DNA of 64,000 bases from positions 2,914,001 through 2,978,000 of the forward strand of contig CBDDLM010000004.1 of the NCBI GenBank assembly GCA_965230665.1, in the 5' to 3' direction. Under the pieces are notes generated by a model. The model did no database searches. It saw only the letters and a list, made by a program, of their open reading frames with translations, and was not told the DNA's origin. This stretch comes from JAGNRR01 sp965230665. GTDB lineage: Bacteria > Bacteroidota > Bacteroidia > Chitinophagales > Chitinophagaceae. Shown in pieces: positions 36,901-45,708 of this stretch (position 1 is the first letter of the stretch; every line of letters starts with the position of its first letter). The position numbers and the translations under genes were made by a program.

Positions 36901-37568
36901 ATTTAGACCTTGCACTGGCAAGTATCAATAATGCACGACATAGCGAAGTAGCCTATAGTGGTTTTGAATCTACAACTTATGGGTCGGATACTTTGGCACC
37001 AAATTACCTTAGTAGAAACAAAGGAAACTGGTGTTTTGATCATAGCAAGGTTAGCAGTTTGCCAACAGCACATACAGGTTTAATGAGCTATGACTATTCT
37101 GTAGGTAATGGGATTTGGTCTGGCGCTGATGTTAGTTTAATTCCTGGGAAAAAATATGTATTAACCTATTGGATTTATGGCAATCCTTGGTTAGGTGTGT
37201 TAAATGGCACCTTTGATGCCAGTGGGAATAGCACAGGATCAAGTGTCGCACTGGGGCATACACAAATAAGATCGGTCAATGGTTGGAAACTGTTTCGTAT
37301 CGAGTTTGAAGCTGTGCATCCTGGGGTACAATTACATGGTATTGGTATTAGTGGTACGGGTATTATTGATGAGGTTCGCTTGCATCCCTTAGATGCACAG
37401 ATGACCACGAAATCTATAAAACCTCTGTTGGGTGTGACAACGGTAAGTGATGGAAACAATAGGACGGTTCGTTACGAATATGATGAGTGGGGTAGGCTGC
37501 TGCTTACCAAAGATGATGAAGGTAATATTTTAAGTAAGAAAAAATACGGCGTACAAGCAAACGATTAA
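33939..37568 (+). CDS. RHS-like/SpvB-like large secreted protein
   Basis: The 1209-residue protein has a signal peptide (after M-N-I-T-I-R-Y-T-L-L-L-L-L; the start may be the ATG at 33963). The N-terminus, with S-L-G-Y-H-T-G-G-I-K and G-L-G-W-E-M, is typical of the Bacteroidota SpvB-like shell proteins that precede RHS toxins. YD-type repeats follow throughout, for example F-T-Y-G and Y-E-Y-D-E-W-G-R near the C-terminus. A galactose-binding-like segment sits at about 1027-1140. The gene lacks a toxin tip and probably forms the shell with the next gene, 21 bases away. Confidence 0.82.
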   Translation: MEKIKNPIMKQLKMNITIRYTLLLLLFMCNLQLRAQVGAERISNNLFNGTANITVPLVSKSVDGVNASVSLGYHTGGIKMNRIPSSTGLGWEMSTAARITRSIKGKPDEIGYWKRRNDSINGKTLGDVETRVAVANGVLDGESDMFSVVVNGQQVRFMFDCNNHVETFPSNAKLKIERIYNGNLVAQIPDTAYVSLGFKVTDAQGNQFFFAEGNQTQIKFYNYGNTNTTYTYTGYFATDWVIEKVVSYNGREIHYTYERSTYYPVLTGYSQEINIPQIDKDVSLSNGVNTKHCLIKTIEYPDLKVSFDYYGDTGSNYTWPRCDVDGTKALEKITIEGKEDVPPHALTVPALTKRYIWFDMRYFISDTDFHGFNVTEMAYQGGGSPCTGPWSNYNINELRLKLAKIESSYSTTGPKRLLYDFDYYDVADFRGPMAPNRMTHTQDYWGYYKRGDIYATSGITYPSNDPVNIYQSDFVPRDSLGSTAPFFVGVPREADTMNRIFTLKKIKNEAGGVTEFTYGLHSITLGGDTLNLDGLRLDKIKTYDEHHENLTVRETHYTYDDIEWLVPMSAYPNDIKDLFKRKVRFLATPYGPSGPSGPTQIYDDREVISNHSIITNSGSQHGYGKVTVTNKSIYQSANGATPQTYTDVLGSTEHYFSKLKTASSNINVVANILNGSGTYTPLGSNGYVIQNFPPDSVSYLPNASTAAVSTSETDYIFHASPYDEDPFTNRDYALNWAVGLPIKKVSFDPNGQKTKEMEMFYDVHVKALNSDNFLQLSASNATGISEDYGGIVGTNNNASYKSDYYFPLVGKVQVKKTKKKSYLSSTVSKETESELFYNAQGDVERSITKPDLSQPNELVEKKLFYSYDNNHWSSDTAMTQLDQEGITSMVYSEVWKKKPNDSIRLVSASGAGFGQFDGKVRTKNKYSTVLSKPSATYTTGSFNLTGAGTGASIPNFEQSGEISKYDQWGHALEASYKGLYSATIYDEDLDLALASINNARHSEVAYSGFESTTYGSDTLAPNYLSRNKGNWCFDHSKVSSLPTAHTGLMSYDYSVGNGIWSGADVSLIPGKKYVLTYWIYGNPWLGVLNGTFDASGNSTGSSVALGHTQIRSVNGWKLFRIEFEAVHPGVQLHGIGISGTGIIDEVRLHPLDAQMTTKSIKPLLGVTTVSDGNNRTVRYEYDEWGRLLLTKDDEGNILSKKKYGVQAND

Positions 37569-37589
37569 AACCAAAAAAAATAAGAGATT

Positions 37590-40500
37590 ATGAAAACAGT
37601 ACAATATATAGTTTTAGGAATAGCTTGTGCATTCGGCACGTTAAATACATATGCTCAAAACAAACCTGTATTAAGTGAAACGGGTCCGCAGGGAGCCTTG
37701 TTGCATACCGAAAGTCATCCAGTTGACTTTGACTCAACACGCACAACACACAACTTTGTGAGGGAATGGACGCCTCAGAAAAAAATTACCAATAGTGGGC
37801 AAATTTCTGAAAGCAGTCCGAGCACAGAGGTGTCGCAACAAACGAGTTATGTAGATGGGCTTGGGCGTCATTTACAAACCAATCAGCGCTTTGGAGCTTC
37901 CCAGCAAAACAACCTTATCTTGATGAATGATGTGCGTCGTATGGGTACGAAGCAAATTCAATATCTGCCCTATTCTATTCATCAAGGTGGTACGGATGCC
38001 AATAAGTTTCAACCTCATGTATTTACCGATCAACAAGCTTTTTATAATACGCATTTTACCGATGAAGAAGATAATGCTTATTCTCGCTCAGAATACATCT
38101 CTTGGTCAGGTGGACGGAAAACACGAAGCTATGCACCAGGTAAAAGCTTTACAGGCCAAGATAGAGGAAGTGAAGCCTATTCGGTATTGAATAAAGATGT
38201 AGACTCTATAAGAAAATGGGCACTAAACGGGAATAATATACCTGTGACCACATCGGAGTATGCCCCGGGTGAGTTACTTGTAAGCATACAAGAAGGGCAG
38301 CATGATGCGAAGTCATTTTCATATACAGATCGCTATGGCAAACTGATTTGTACTAAAGTAAACAGTGGTACCACAGCGGCTCCTACTCAAAAGATAACTT
38401 ATTACATATACGATGAGATGGATCGTTTAGTCTATACGCTAAGCCCGAAGGCCGTAGAAAAAATTGAGGCGAACAACTGGCTCATTACCAATAATGCTAG
38501 CGATCATTTTGTGCTAGATCATTTATGTAGTCGTGTTGATTATGATGCGCTTGGGCGGGTTAGCCAAAAGCATATTGCAGGACAAACAGGCGATGAGGTG
38601 GTGATATACGATAGGTGGCACCGTCCCGTTATGACCCAAGACCCTAACCTAAAGGACAAAGGGCAATGGCTCATTACGATCTATGATAAACAAGGACGAG
38701 CTATGATGACGGGTTTGCTCAGCAGTAGTCGTGATGCAGCTTATTGGCAATATGTATTAGACGGAACAGGTGCAGTACCTACTGGTGGTTTACCAAGTGC
38801 AACGGCAGATACTTCGTTTGCCGAGGTATATACTTATCTAAAAAATACATTTAATCCATTGCAAGGAGATCATGGCGGCTTGTATCCAGACTCTATTCAT
38901 CAGGTAGAAATTCTGTCTTACAATTATTACGATCATTATAATTATACGGCCTTGAGTGGCTTAAGCTTTGTGCCTGCTGAATTATCTCATTTGCATCAAG
39001 ATGGGTATACCAATACCTATGGTGATTATCCTGCAGTTAGTGGTTTAACACATGGAATGCTTACAGGTACCAAAGTGCGCATTATAAAACCTAGTCCTTA
39101 TAATGGTAGTTTATCAGATTGGGTAACCTCTGCCATCCATTATGATAAGGATGGCCGTATTATTCAATCCAGCCAACGCATGGATAAAATAAATCATACG
39201 GCTTCAACGCCTAACTACTACAAAGATGTGAGCACGGTGATGTATGATTTTAGAGGGCGTGTGTTACGAAGTATACTGGCACATAACAACTATGCACACA
39301 ACGGTAGTGTAGCGTCTAATAAAACACATCGTATTTGCGAGCGATATCGTTATGAGAGTAATACGTTTAAGCTACTTAAGGTAGAGCATAAAATCGATAC
39401 GCAAGCTTGGCAGCCGCTTTCAGTACTTATTTATAATAATGTAACAGGTGCACTTAAGCAAAAGTCATTGGGCTTAGTAGAAGATCAGTTTTATGATTTT
39501 GATATAAACGGACAGCTTTTGGGAATTAATAAAAACTATGCTGAAACAAGTGTAAAGAATGGTGCCATGACCTTTGGGCAAAGCCTCAAACGCAACTTTG
39601 GTTTTACAGAAAAACGTTTTGACGGATCTATTAGTGGTAATATTTGGATTACACCTTCACACAAAAGCCGAGCCTATGGTTATGCTTATGATAAAAGTGG
39701 GCAACTGCTTCAGGCAGATTTTAATGAGCGGCATGGTAGTAATCCGGCACTAACAACTGACTGGTATATCAACACAGGTAATTATGGTGCAGATTTTAGT
39801 GTAAGCAATATAAGCTATGATGGAAATGGAAATTTACTCACGCTAGATAGAAAAGGACCCGATACCACGGGTGCAGGAACCGATATGGATCTACTACGAT
39901 ACACCTATGCTAATAATGGGGTGAGCAATGCGCTTGATGGGGTAGAGGATTTAGCTACGGCCTTTAACGTGGCGGGCATACCAGACTTTCGAGATCATAA
40001 CACGGGACAAGATTATAGCTATGATAAAAATAATAATCTAATTACTGACGCTAATAAGTCCATCAGTAATGCAATTCAATATACCTATCTTGACAAACCA
40101 CAGAAGGTAGATATAGATAGTACATTGATAGAGTATACCTATACTGCAGGGGGCGGCAAGTTAGAAGAACTTACCTACGAACCGAGTGACAGTAGCTGGA
40201 CCAAGAAATTGTATGAAGGAAGCTTTATATACAAAAATGACACCCTTCAATTAATTGGCCATAGTGAAGGCCGGTTGCGCTCGGTAGATAGCGTATTTGA
40301 GTATGACTTTTTTGTGCGCGACCATTTAGGGAATGTGCGAACCATTGTTACGGCAGAGGAGGTGCCTTTTGTAGACTATCTTGCTACACATGAGGTAGCC
40401 TATGCGCCTACTGAGGAAAGTATTTTTGATATACTGGAAGAGGTACGTGGAGGGCGCCCGGCACCAGGCCCTACAAATGGAATGGCGGCAGAGCTGGATG

Positions 40501-42248
40501 GTGACGTTCCGGCTAAGCGTGTGGGGACTTCACTTTTGCTGCATGTCATGGCGGGTGATAAAGTGAGCATTAGTGCAGACGCTTATTATAGTAGTTCAGA
40601 GACACCAACGGGTACCGTATCGGCAGAAAATATGCTTAGTACTGTACTGACTTCATTATTAAGCGAAGCCAGTACAACATCGCCAGGAGAGGGAATTCCG
40701 AGTGAAGCAGATATTGTAAACGGAACTTTTTCTAGCACAAACTTTAATGCGTATAACGATCTAGTAAATAATATGACCTCTAGTTCGCATATTGGTGCTT
40801 ATATCAATTATATGGTGTTTGATGAGAATATGCATCTTGTACCCGCGCAGTGTGGGGCCATACAAGTGAACACGGCTGATAGCTGGCATACTTTACAAAC
40901 CACTAGTGATATTAAGATGCAGCAAGGTGGTTATCTTGCGGTGTTTGTATCCAATAAAAGTACGGGTGTTACGGCTTGGTTTGATGATATTGATATTAAG
41001 TTTTATAGAGGAAAACTGTTAGAAGAAAATCATTATTACCCCTACGGTATGGTATTAAATCAGAGTCATAGTACCACGGTAAAGCCACAGAATACATTCT
41101 TATATCAAACAAAAGAACTCAACAAGACGAAACATCTTTATTGGAATGATTTTCATGCACGGCAGTATGATGCACAGCTTGGTAGGTTTACTACTTTAGA
41201 TCCTATGGGGCAAGATCACTCTGGTTTTATGGGTATGGGTAATAATCCTGTAAGTAATGTTGATCCTGATGGAATGCAATGGGTAGCTGTTACTAAATTA
41301 GTACCTCACGCGGAGCTCATGGGTGATGCAGAAAATGATGGTTTGTATTGGGGCATCGGTTGGCATTATGAGTTTTCAGGTTATTGGGATATGTCCGAAT
41401 CCTCAGGGACAACTGACCCAGAGGGTAACCCTCTCGGTTTTGGCGGTGGTGGCGGTGGCGGAAATCGCAATAAGAGAAATGCTGATCAAATTGGCTTTCA
41501 ACTTTCTTTTGAACTTAGTCCTTTCAGTAAGAGCCAACGTAATGAAAGGAAAGCTTGGTACAAAGCTTATGCAAGGAATCATACAGCCTACGGAAGAAGA
41601 GGTGCGAGACCTACTACTGAGTTTGGAACAAGTTTTGCGCTTACCGGTGATGGGGATAAAGATAAGAAAGGGGTGAAGAAAAGTGAGATACCCATTGTTC
41701 AACCAAGAGGTGGGCACGTCTTGGAAGGACTTGATAATTTAGTAGTTAACCTCTTTGAATGGGGAGGAAGCTTATTTAAGGACAATATGTCTGAAGAGCA
41801 TGCAGAGCATGCCGTGACAACCCTTGATCTAGCAGCTATTGTTCTTACTAAAGGTAAAAAGAAACCAAGTGCAAGTACAATTTCCAAGACCCAGAATTTA
41901 ATTAGAAGATTAAAAGGTGTTAATCCAAGGGCCATTAAACTCATTCCATTAACAAAGAGTATATTTGGACATACATTTGTCAAGCATGGGGAATCGTCAA
42001 CTTTCTTTTTAGTTAATCGTGCCATGAGTACCGGTAAGCATCAAGGCCAATTCTTGAATAATCAAAAAGCGGCACAGTTTATTCTGGATAATGTCAAGAA
42101 AACAAGTCATGGTGCTGTTGACATTCCAATTCCGAATAGTTTCCCTGCCAGAGTAATTACACCAGGTGGAACTTTTAAGAATGCAACTCACATCAGGTTA
42201 GTTCCTGGTGGGAAAGGTGTAAAAACGGCTTATCCATTAATTAAATAA
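37590..42248 (+). CDS. DUF6443/RHS polymorphic toxin with C-terminal nuclease-like tip
   Basis: The 1552-residue protein has a signal peptide, a DUF6443-type N-terminus (about 50-190, with Y-V-D-G-L-G-R), long YD/RHS repeats (about 240-1000), and the RHS core (about 1149-1232) with Y-P-Y-G-M, F-H-A-R-Q-Y-D-A-Q-L-G-R-F and D-P-D-G-M. The tip (about 1233-1552) starts with a Gly-rich linker and ends with a compact domain containing F-G-H-T-F-V-K-H-G-E (H1461/H1466) and a terminal K-T-A-Y-P motif, which resembles BECR-fold RNase toxins. The next two genes are immunity candidates. The toxin function is inferred from this architecture, not demonstrated. Confidence 0.85.
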   Translation: MKTVQYIVLGIACAFGTLNTYAQNKPVLSETGPQGALLHTESHPVDFDSTRTTHNFVREWTPQKKITNSGQISESSPSTEVSQQTSYVDGLGRHLQTNQRFGASQQNNLILMNDVRRMGTKQIQYLPYSIHQGGTDANKFQPHVFTDQQAFYNTHFTDEEDNAYSRSEYISWSGGRKTRSYAPGKSFTGQDRGSEAYSVLNKDVDSIRKWALNGNNIPVTTSEYAPGELLVSIQEGQHDAKSFSYTDRYGKLICTKVNSGTTAAPTQKITYYIYDEMDRLVYTLSPKAVEKIEANNWLITNNASDHFVLDHLCSRVDYDALGRVSQKHIAGQTGDEVVIYDRWHRPVMTQDPNLKDKGQWLITIYDKQGRAMMTGLLSSSRDAAYWQYVLDGTGAVPTGGLPSATADTSFAEVYTYLKNTFNPLQGDHGGLYPDSIHQVEILSYNYYDHYNYTALSGLSFVPAELSHLHQDGYTNTYGDYPAVSGLTHGMLTGTKVRIIKPSPYNGSLSDWVTSAIHYDKDGRIIQSSQRMDKINHTASTPNYYKDVSTVMYDFRGRVLRSILAHNNYAHNGSVASNKTHRICERYRYESNTFKLLKVEHKIDTQAWQPLSVLIYNNVTGALKQKSLGLVEDQFYDFDINGQLLGINKNYAETSVKNGAMTFGQSLKRNFGFTEKRFDGSISGNIWITPSHKSRAYGYAYDKSGQLLQADFNERHGSNPALTTDWYINTGNYGADFSVSNISYDGNGNLLTLDRKGPDTTGAGTDMDLLRYTYANNGVSNALDGVEDLATAFNVAGIPDFRDHNTGQDYSYDKNNNLITDANKSISNAIQYTYLDKPQKVDIDSTLIEYTYTAGGGKLEELTYEPSDSSWTKKLYEGSFIYKNDTLQLIGHSEGRLRSVDSVFEYDFFVRDHLGNVRTIVTAEEVPFVDYLATHEVAYAPTEESIFDILEEVRGGRPAPGPTNGMAAELDGDVPAKRVGTSLLLHVMAGDKVSISADAYYSSSETPTGTVSAENMLSTVLTSLLSEASTTSPGEGIPSEADIVNGTFSSTNFNAYNDLVNNMTSSSHIGAYINYMVFDENMHLVPAQCGAIQVNTADSWHTLQTTSDIKMQQGGYLAVFVSNKSTGVTAWFDDIDIKFYRGKLLEENHYYPYGMVLNQSHSTTVKPQNTFLYQTKELNKTKHLYWNDFHARQYDAQLGRFTTLDPMGQDHSGFMGMGNNPVSNVDPDGMQWVAVTKLVPHAELMGDAENDGLYWGIGWHYEFSGYWDMSESSGTTDPEGNPLGFGGGGGGGNRNKRNADQIGFQLSFELSPFSKSQRNERKAWYKAYARNHTAYGRRGARPTTEFGTSFALTGDGDKDKKGVKKSEIPIVQPRGGHVLEGLDNLVVNLFEWGGSLFKDNMSEEHAEHAVTTLDLAAIVLTKGKKKPSASTISKTQNLIRRLKGVNPRAIKLIPLTKSIFGHTFVKHGESSTFFLVNRAMSTGKHQGQFLNNQKAAQFILDNVKKTSHGAVDIPIPNSFPARVITPGGTFKNATHIRLVPGGKGVKTAYPLIK
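41036..41284 (+). repeat. RHS core repeat, copy 1
   Basis: This 249-base stretch encodes the RHS core from Y-P-Y-G-M to the D-G-M-Q-W end. It has an equal-length near-identical copy at 43299-43547, with no gaps between them. Downstream of the core the sequences diverge. Confidence 0.9.
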
Positions 42249-42257
42249 CTTAGCAAT

Positions 42258-42671
42258 ATGATATTAAATCAATCAGCAATAGAGTATATAAGTAAAGAGC
42301 TAGATCTGCCGTATTCTGGATTAGAACAGGATTGGGATATTGAAATGGCTAATCATAAAAGAATTAATGAATTTATATTAGTTTATTCTAATCGAAAAAA
42401 GAACTATTCTGAAAATGATAAAATTGCTTTTATGGCATTAATCATTGCATCGTTTAATGATATGTTGAGCGATAAATGTATCGAGGTTTCGGCTAGAGGA
42501 GTCTGGCAAGAAATAAGGTTATTAATGGAAGATGATCTTAATCTTTTTATAGATATTATTTCTGACTGGGCATTATTAAATGAGACAGGTTCCAGAAACC
42601 TTTTTCTGGTGACGCCGTATGCAAGGGAAATTTTAAAGTCTTTCGACGGTGGGGGTAGCACATCAAAGTAA
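42258..42671 (+). CDS. Immunity protein candidate 1
   Basis: The 137-residue acidic, helical cytosolic protein has no signal peptide and no recognised domain. It begins nine bases after the stop of the RHS toxin on the same strand, the usual place for the cognate immunity gene in polymorphic toxin loci. The assignment rests on position and size only. Confidence 0.6.
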   Translation: MILNQSAIEYISKELDLPYSGLEQDWDIEMANHKRINEFILVYSNRKKNYSENDKIAFMALIIASFNDMLSDKCIEVSARGVWQEIRLLMEDDLNLFIDIISDWALLNETGSRNLFLVTPYAREILKSFDGGGSTSK

Positions 42672-42685
42672 GGCTCTGTTTAATT

Positions 42686-43174
42686 ATGAATGAAAATGAA
42701 CAAGTAGAAGAATATAAGAATAAGTATTTAAATACGATTGATACGTATAATGAAAAGTATCTAAAGAATGAATTCGTATTAGATGATTATATTAATTTGT
42801 CTTTTATGTATTGGCGGGTAGCGAGTGACTACGGCTTTGTGACACATTATGGCATTTCTAATACTTTAAGAGATATAGGAAATAAAAAGTATGCTGATCT
42901 AATTGAGGAAGCTATTGGAAAATATCCTGCTAGTTTAGAGTTACATTTTTGGAAGAGATACTTTCCTCATAGGGCTTATTTTGAAGATTTCTCACAGAAA
43001 GATTGCGAAGAGCTTATTAGGAAGTATAGTAATGATGAAAGTTTAATCCCGTATTTCTTTTTGTACTTATTTGATAAAAAGAAATTCAAGGAGCAAAGGG
43101 ATGAGTTGTTGCAAATATGTAAAGAAACTTCAACAGAGAAGTATCGTTATATTAAATCTATTATTGAGAACTAA
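42686..43174 (+). CDS. Second immunity candidate
   Basis: The 162-residue cytosolic protein is rich in Glu, Lys and Tyr, looks alpha-helical, and has no signal peptide or recognised family. It starts 14 bases after the first candidate and precedes the operon terminator. It could be a second immunity gene, or one belonging to the former toxin tip whose core remnant follows at 43312. Confidence 0.55.
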   Translation: MNENEQVEEYKNKYLNTIDTYNEKYLKNEFVLDDYINLSFMYWRVASDYGFVTHYGISNTLRDIGNKKYADLIEEAIGKYPASLELHFWKRYFPHRAYFEDFSQKDCEELIRKYSNDESLIPYFFLYLFDKKKFKEQRDELLQICKETSTEKYRYIKSIIEN

Positions 43175-43246
43175 GGTCGAGGATCGTGTAACAGAATAAG
43201 TGGTAGTGCATCTAAGTAACTGCTGTAAAAACACAATTTGATAAAA

Positions 43247-43279
43247 AACGAGTTAGATTTATTCTAGCTCGTTTTTTTG
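43247..43279 (+). terminator. Terminator of the RHS operon
   Basis: AACGAGTTAGA pairs with TCTAGCTCGTT (one G-T pair) across a short loop and leads into TTTTT. A similar GAGTTAGA hairpin with T-run occurs at 49365-49392. Confidence 0.82.
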
Positions 43280-43298
43280 TAAAAACTACATATAGGAG

Positions 43299-43547
43299 TT
43301 ACCCCTACGGTATGGTATTAAATCAGAGTCATAGTACAACGGTAAAGCCGCAGAATACATATTTGTACCAGACGAAGGAATTAAATAAAACAAAGCACCT
43401 TTATTGGAATGATTTTCATGCAAGGCAGTATGATGCACAGCTGGGTAGGTTTACTACTTTAGATCCTATGGGGCAAGATCACTCTGCCTTTATGGGTATG
43501 GGTAATAATCCTGTAAGTAATATAGATCCTGATGGAATGCAATGGGT
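43299..43547 (+). repeat. RHS core repeat, copy 2 (orphan)
   Basis: This is the 249-base counterpart of 41036-41284. It begins abruptly at TTACCCCTACGG, 20 bases after the operon terminator T-run, with no upstream RHS sequence. Confidence 0.9.
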
Positions 43548-43704
43548 TAATACAGGTGGTTTAGTTCCAGAATACGGGATAATAGGTTATGACAAGCAAT
43601 CCGATGGCGTGCCTATTTATGGATATTCTTATCACTGGGAATGGGGTGGTTATTGGGATATATCGGAATCCTCAGGGACAACTTTTGGAAGCGGACCATA
43701 TTGA
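43312..43704 (+). pseudogene. Orphan RHS core with truncated alternative tip
   Basis: The open frame (130 aa) starts at the core methionine (M-V-L-N-Q-S-H) and matches the main toxin through D-P-D-G-M-Q-W. It then carries a different but related start of a tip (W-V-N-T-G-G-L-V-P-E-Y) that rejoins similarity at G-Y-W-D-I-S-E-S-S-G-T-T and stops after six more codons. No toxin domain remains. It has no signal peptide and looks like a displaced cassette remnant that can only act if recombined into the main gene. Confidence 0.8.
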
Positions 43705-43787
43705 TATAGCATTTTGTATCCAGTTGAATATCTATTATACGAACCTCGTTTTGCCATAGGGTGGCTATGTTACGATTTTATAGGAAA

Positions 43788-43847
43788 ATGAAAATTCGGT
43801 TGATATGGCTAGGACTTGCGTTTGGACTGCAATGCAAGAGCTGCTAA
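43788..43847 (+). pseudogene. Tiny lipoprotein-leader-like frame, probable gene remnant
   Basis: Nineteen codons read M-K-I-R-L-I-W-L-G-L-A-F-G-L-Q-C-K-S-C and stop. In the same frame after the stop, K-K-E-C-K-P-P-A-K-V-N continues for a few codons. It resembles the start of a Cys-rich lipoprotein gene broken by a stop. A related stretch is found at 53477-53512. Confidence 0.35.
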
Positions 43848-43910
43848 AAGAAGGAATGTAAACCGCCAGCAAAAGTAAACTAAATCAGGTTCGTTTGTAT
43901 AAGAGATAAA

Positions 43911-45638
43911 TCATTTACTTACTTGAATCATTTTCGTCCTGTTGTTTTTTGGATTCCATAACCTAATAATATATACTCCTTCAGGTATATCTGGAATATC
44001 AAACCGAGTATTTAAATCTGTCAGTTCCATTTGAGAGATAATTGCTCCTTTGGTATCAAATAGTTCCATATTTGAGCCCAACCAAGTTCTATCAGCTTTA
44101 ATCATAAAATGTCCATTATTGGGATTCGGGTATATCCAAACAGTTTCTTCTTTATCTTGTATTGAGTATCCAGTACTTAACCCAACTAGGTTTAATTTTA
44201 GAATGAAGTTATCATCTCCCAAAGAACTTAAATTGTGCTGTGCAATTGAATCAGGATTAAAATCAACGATTCCACGGAACACACCCGTTGAAAATAAATT
44301 CCCGAATCGGTCTAAAGCTATCCTGTTTTTTCGGTTAGAAATAGTTCCCTCAATACCATCCGCATGAATAAAAGATCCATTAAGGTCAAGCTTTAAATAG
44401 AAATAGCTGAATGTTCCTATTGTAGGTAGTTGAAAGATGCCGGCACCAGGGTTAAAATCAACTGTGTTATCATAATCTCCGCAAACATATAAATTATTGG
44501 AAACATCAATCTTCACACTAAAACCACGATCCTGACCAGTATTACCAATTTTTTTGGCCCAGACATAGTTGCCATTTTGATCTAAACATTCAATAAAAAT
44601 GTCCTTAAAGCCGTTGGCCGTTATGTTTACTGTAGCCGTAGAATCTGGGTCAAAGTCGACAGTGCCTTCAAAGCTTCCTGTTGCATATACATTGCCCAAA
44701 TTATCGGTAGTTATACTTTCTCCGTTGCAAGGTTTAATTTGTGAACTCCCAAGTTGTTTGACCCAACTATAACTACCATTTGAATCCAATTTAAGAACAA
44801 ACGTATGATCGGTCTGATTAGAATAAAGGTATTTCGTTTGTACTCCAGGATCAAAATCTACAGTCCCATGAAACGAACCAATCGCAAACATATTGCTATT
44901 ACTATCTACGGCAAGATCCATAGCTATTTTCGAAGCTACTCCTAATGATTGAAGTTGTTTAGCCCACACAAAATTACCATTGACATCCAACTTTGAAAAA
45001 TAAACATCTTGAAAAGTACCCGTTTGAGTTAAGTTGAATGTCCCCATTCCAGGATCAAAATCCGATACTCCATAGAACCATCCCGTTGAAAAGATATTTC
45101 CATTCTTGTCAACTTCCATACTCTCAAAACGGTCATGTTGAACTCCGCCAAATTGTTTAGCCCAGATAAAATTACCATTACGATCATATTTGGCAATAAA
45201 AACATCAAACGTATTCCAGTTCGTTGAGATTAAGTTAAATGTTGAGACTGAGTCCGGATCAAAATCTACACTACCCTGAAATTGTCCACCAATAATAATA
45301 TCATCATTCTTGTCTACGACGACTCTAGAAATAGAGAAATCAGAAGCAGCTCTTATACTTTTGGCCCAATTTAAACTCCCTGTAGAGTCCAGTTTAAGAA
45401 GAAAACCAGATATATAATTACCGTTGCTAGTCAGGTTATAGGAACCTGGATTAGGATCGAAATCTACTGAACCTTCAAAACCGCCAACTATTATAACATT
45501 TCCTTTTGAGTCGGCTCCTACATCTTCCACAAGATCATTGTAGTTATTACCAATTTGTTTTGCCCATTGGAAGGATTGTCCTCGTGTATCGAAATAGAAA
45601 AAAGTAGTTAGGAAACAAATAAAAAGTATCACTTTCAC
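43911..45638 (-). CDS. Secreted SBBP-type seven-bladed propeller with T9SS sorting domain
   Basis: The 575-residue protein has a signal peptide (about 1-20) and seven repeats, each with a W-A-K-type strand, G-N-V-type turns and a V-D-F-D-P (or D-F-D-P/D-F-N-P) motif. Seven copies fit a closed seven-bladed beta-propeller of the SBBP kind. The C-terminal 75 residues form a T9SS sorting domain (I-Y-P-N-P-N-N-G at its start). Surface adhesion or binding is likely, but the ligand is unknown. Confidence 0.87.
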   Translation of the reverse strand: MKVILFICFLTTFFYFDTRGQSFQWAKQIGNNYNDLVEDVGADSKGNVIIVGGFEGSVDFDPNPGSYNLTSNGNYISGFLLKLDSTGSLNWAKSIRAASDFSISRVVVDKNDDIIIGGQFQGSVDFDPDSVSTFNLISTNWNTFDVFIAKYDRNGNFIWAKQFGGVQHDRFESMEVDKNGNIFSTGWFYGVSDFDPGMGTFNLTQTGTFQDVYFSKLDVNGNFVWAKQLQSLGVASKIAMDLAVDSNSNMFAIGSFHGTVDFDPGVQTKYLYSNQTDHTFVLKLDSNGSYSWVKQLGSSQIKPCNGESITTDNLGNVYATGSFEGTVDFDPDSTATVNITANGFKDIFIECLDQNGNYVWAKKIGNTGQDRGFSVKIDVSNNLYVCGDYDNTVDFNPGAGIFQLPTIGTFSYFYLKLDLNGSFIHADGIEGTISNRKNRIALDRFGNLFSTGVFRGIVDFNPDSIAQHNLSSLGDDNFILKLNLVGLSTGYSIQDKEETVWIYPNPNNGHFMIKADRTWLGSNMELFDTKGAIISQMELTDLNTRFDIPDIPEGVYIIRLWNPKNNRTKMIQVSK

Positions 45639-45708
45639 CTAACCAAATATAATAACTTTTCATTACTGCTTTAATCTTTTTCTTCTGTTTAATAAAGGCT
45701 ATTCTGGT

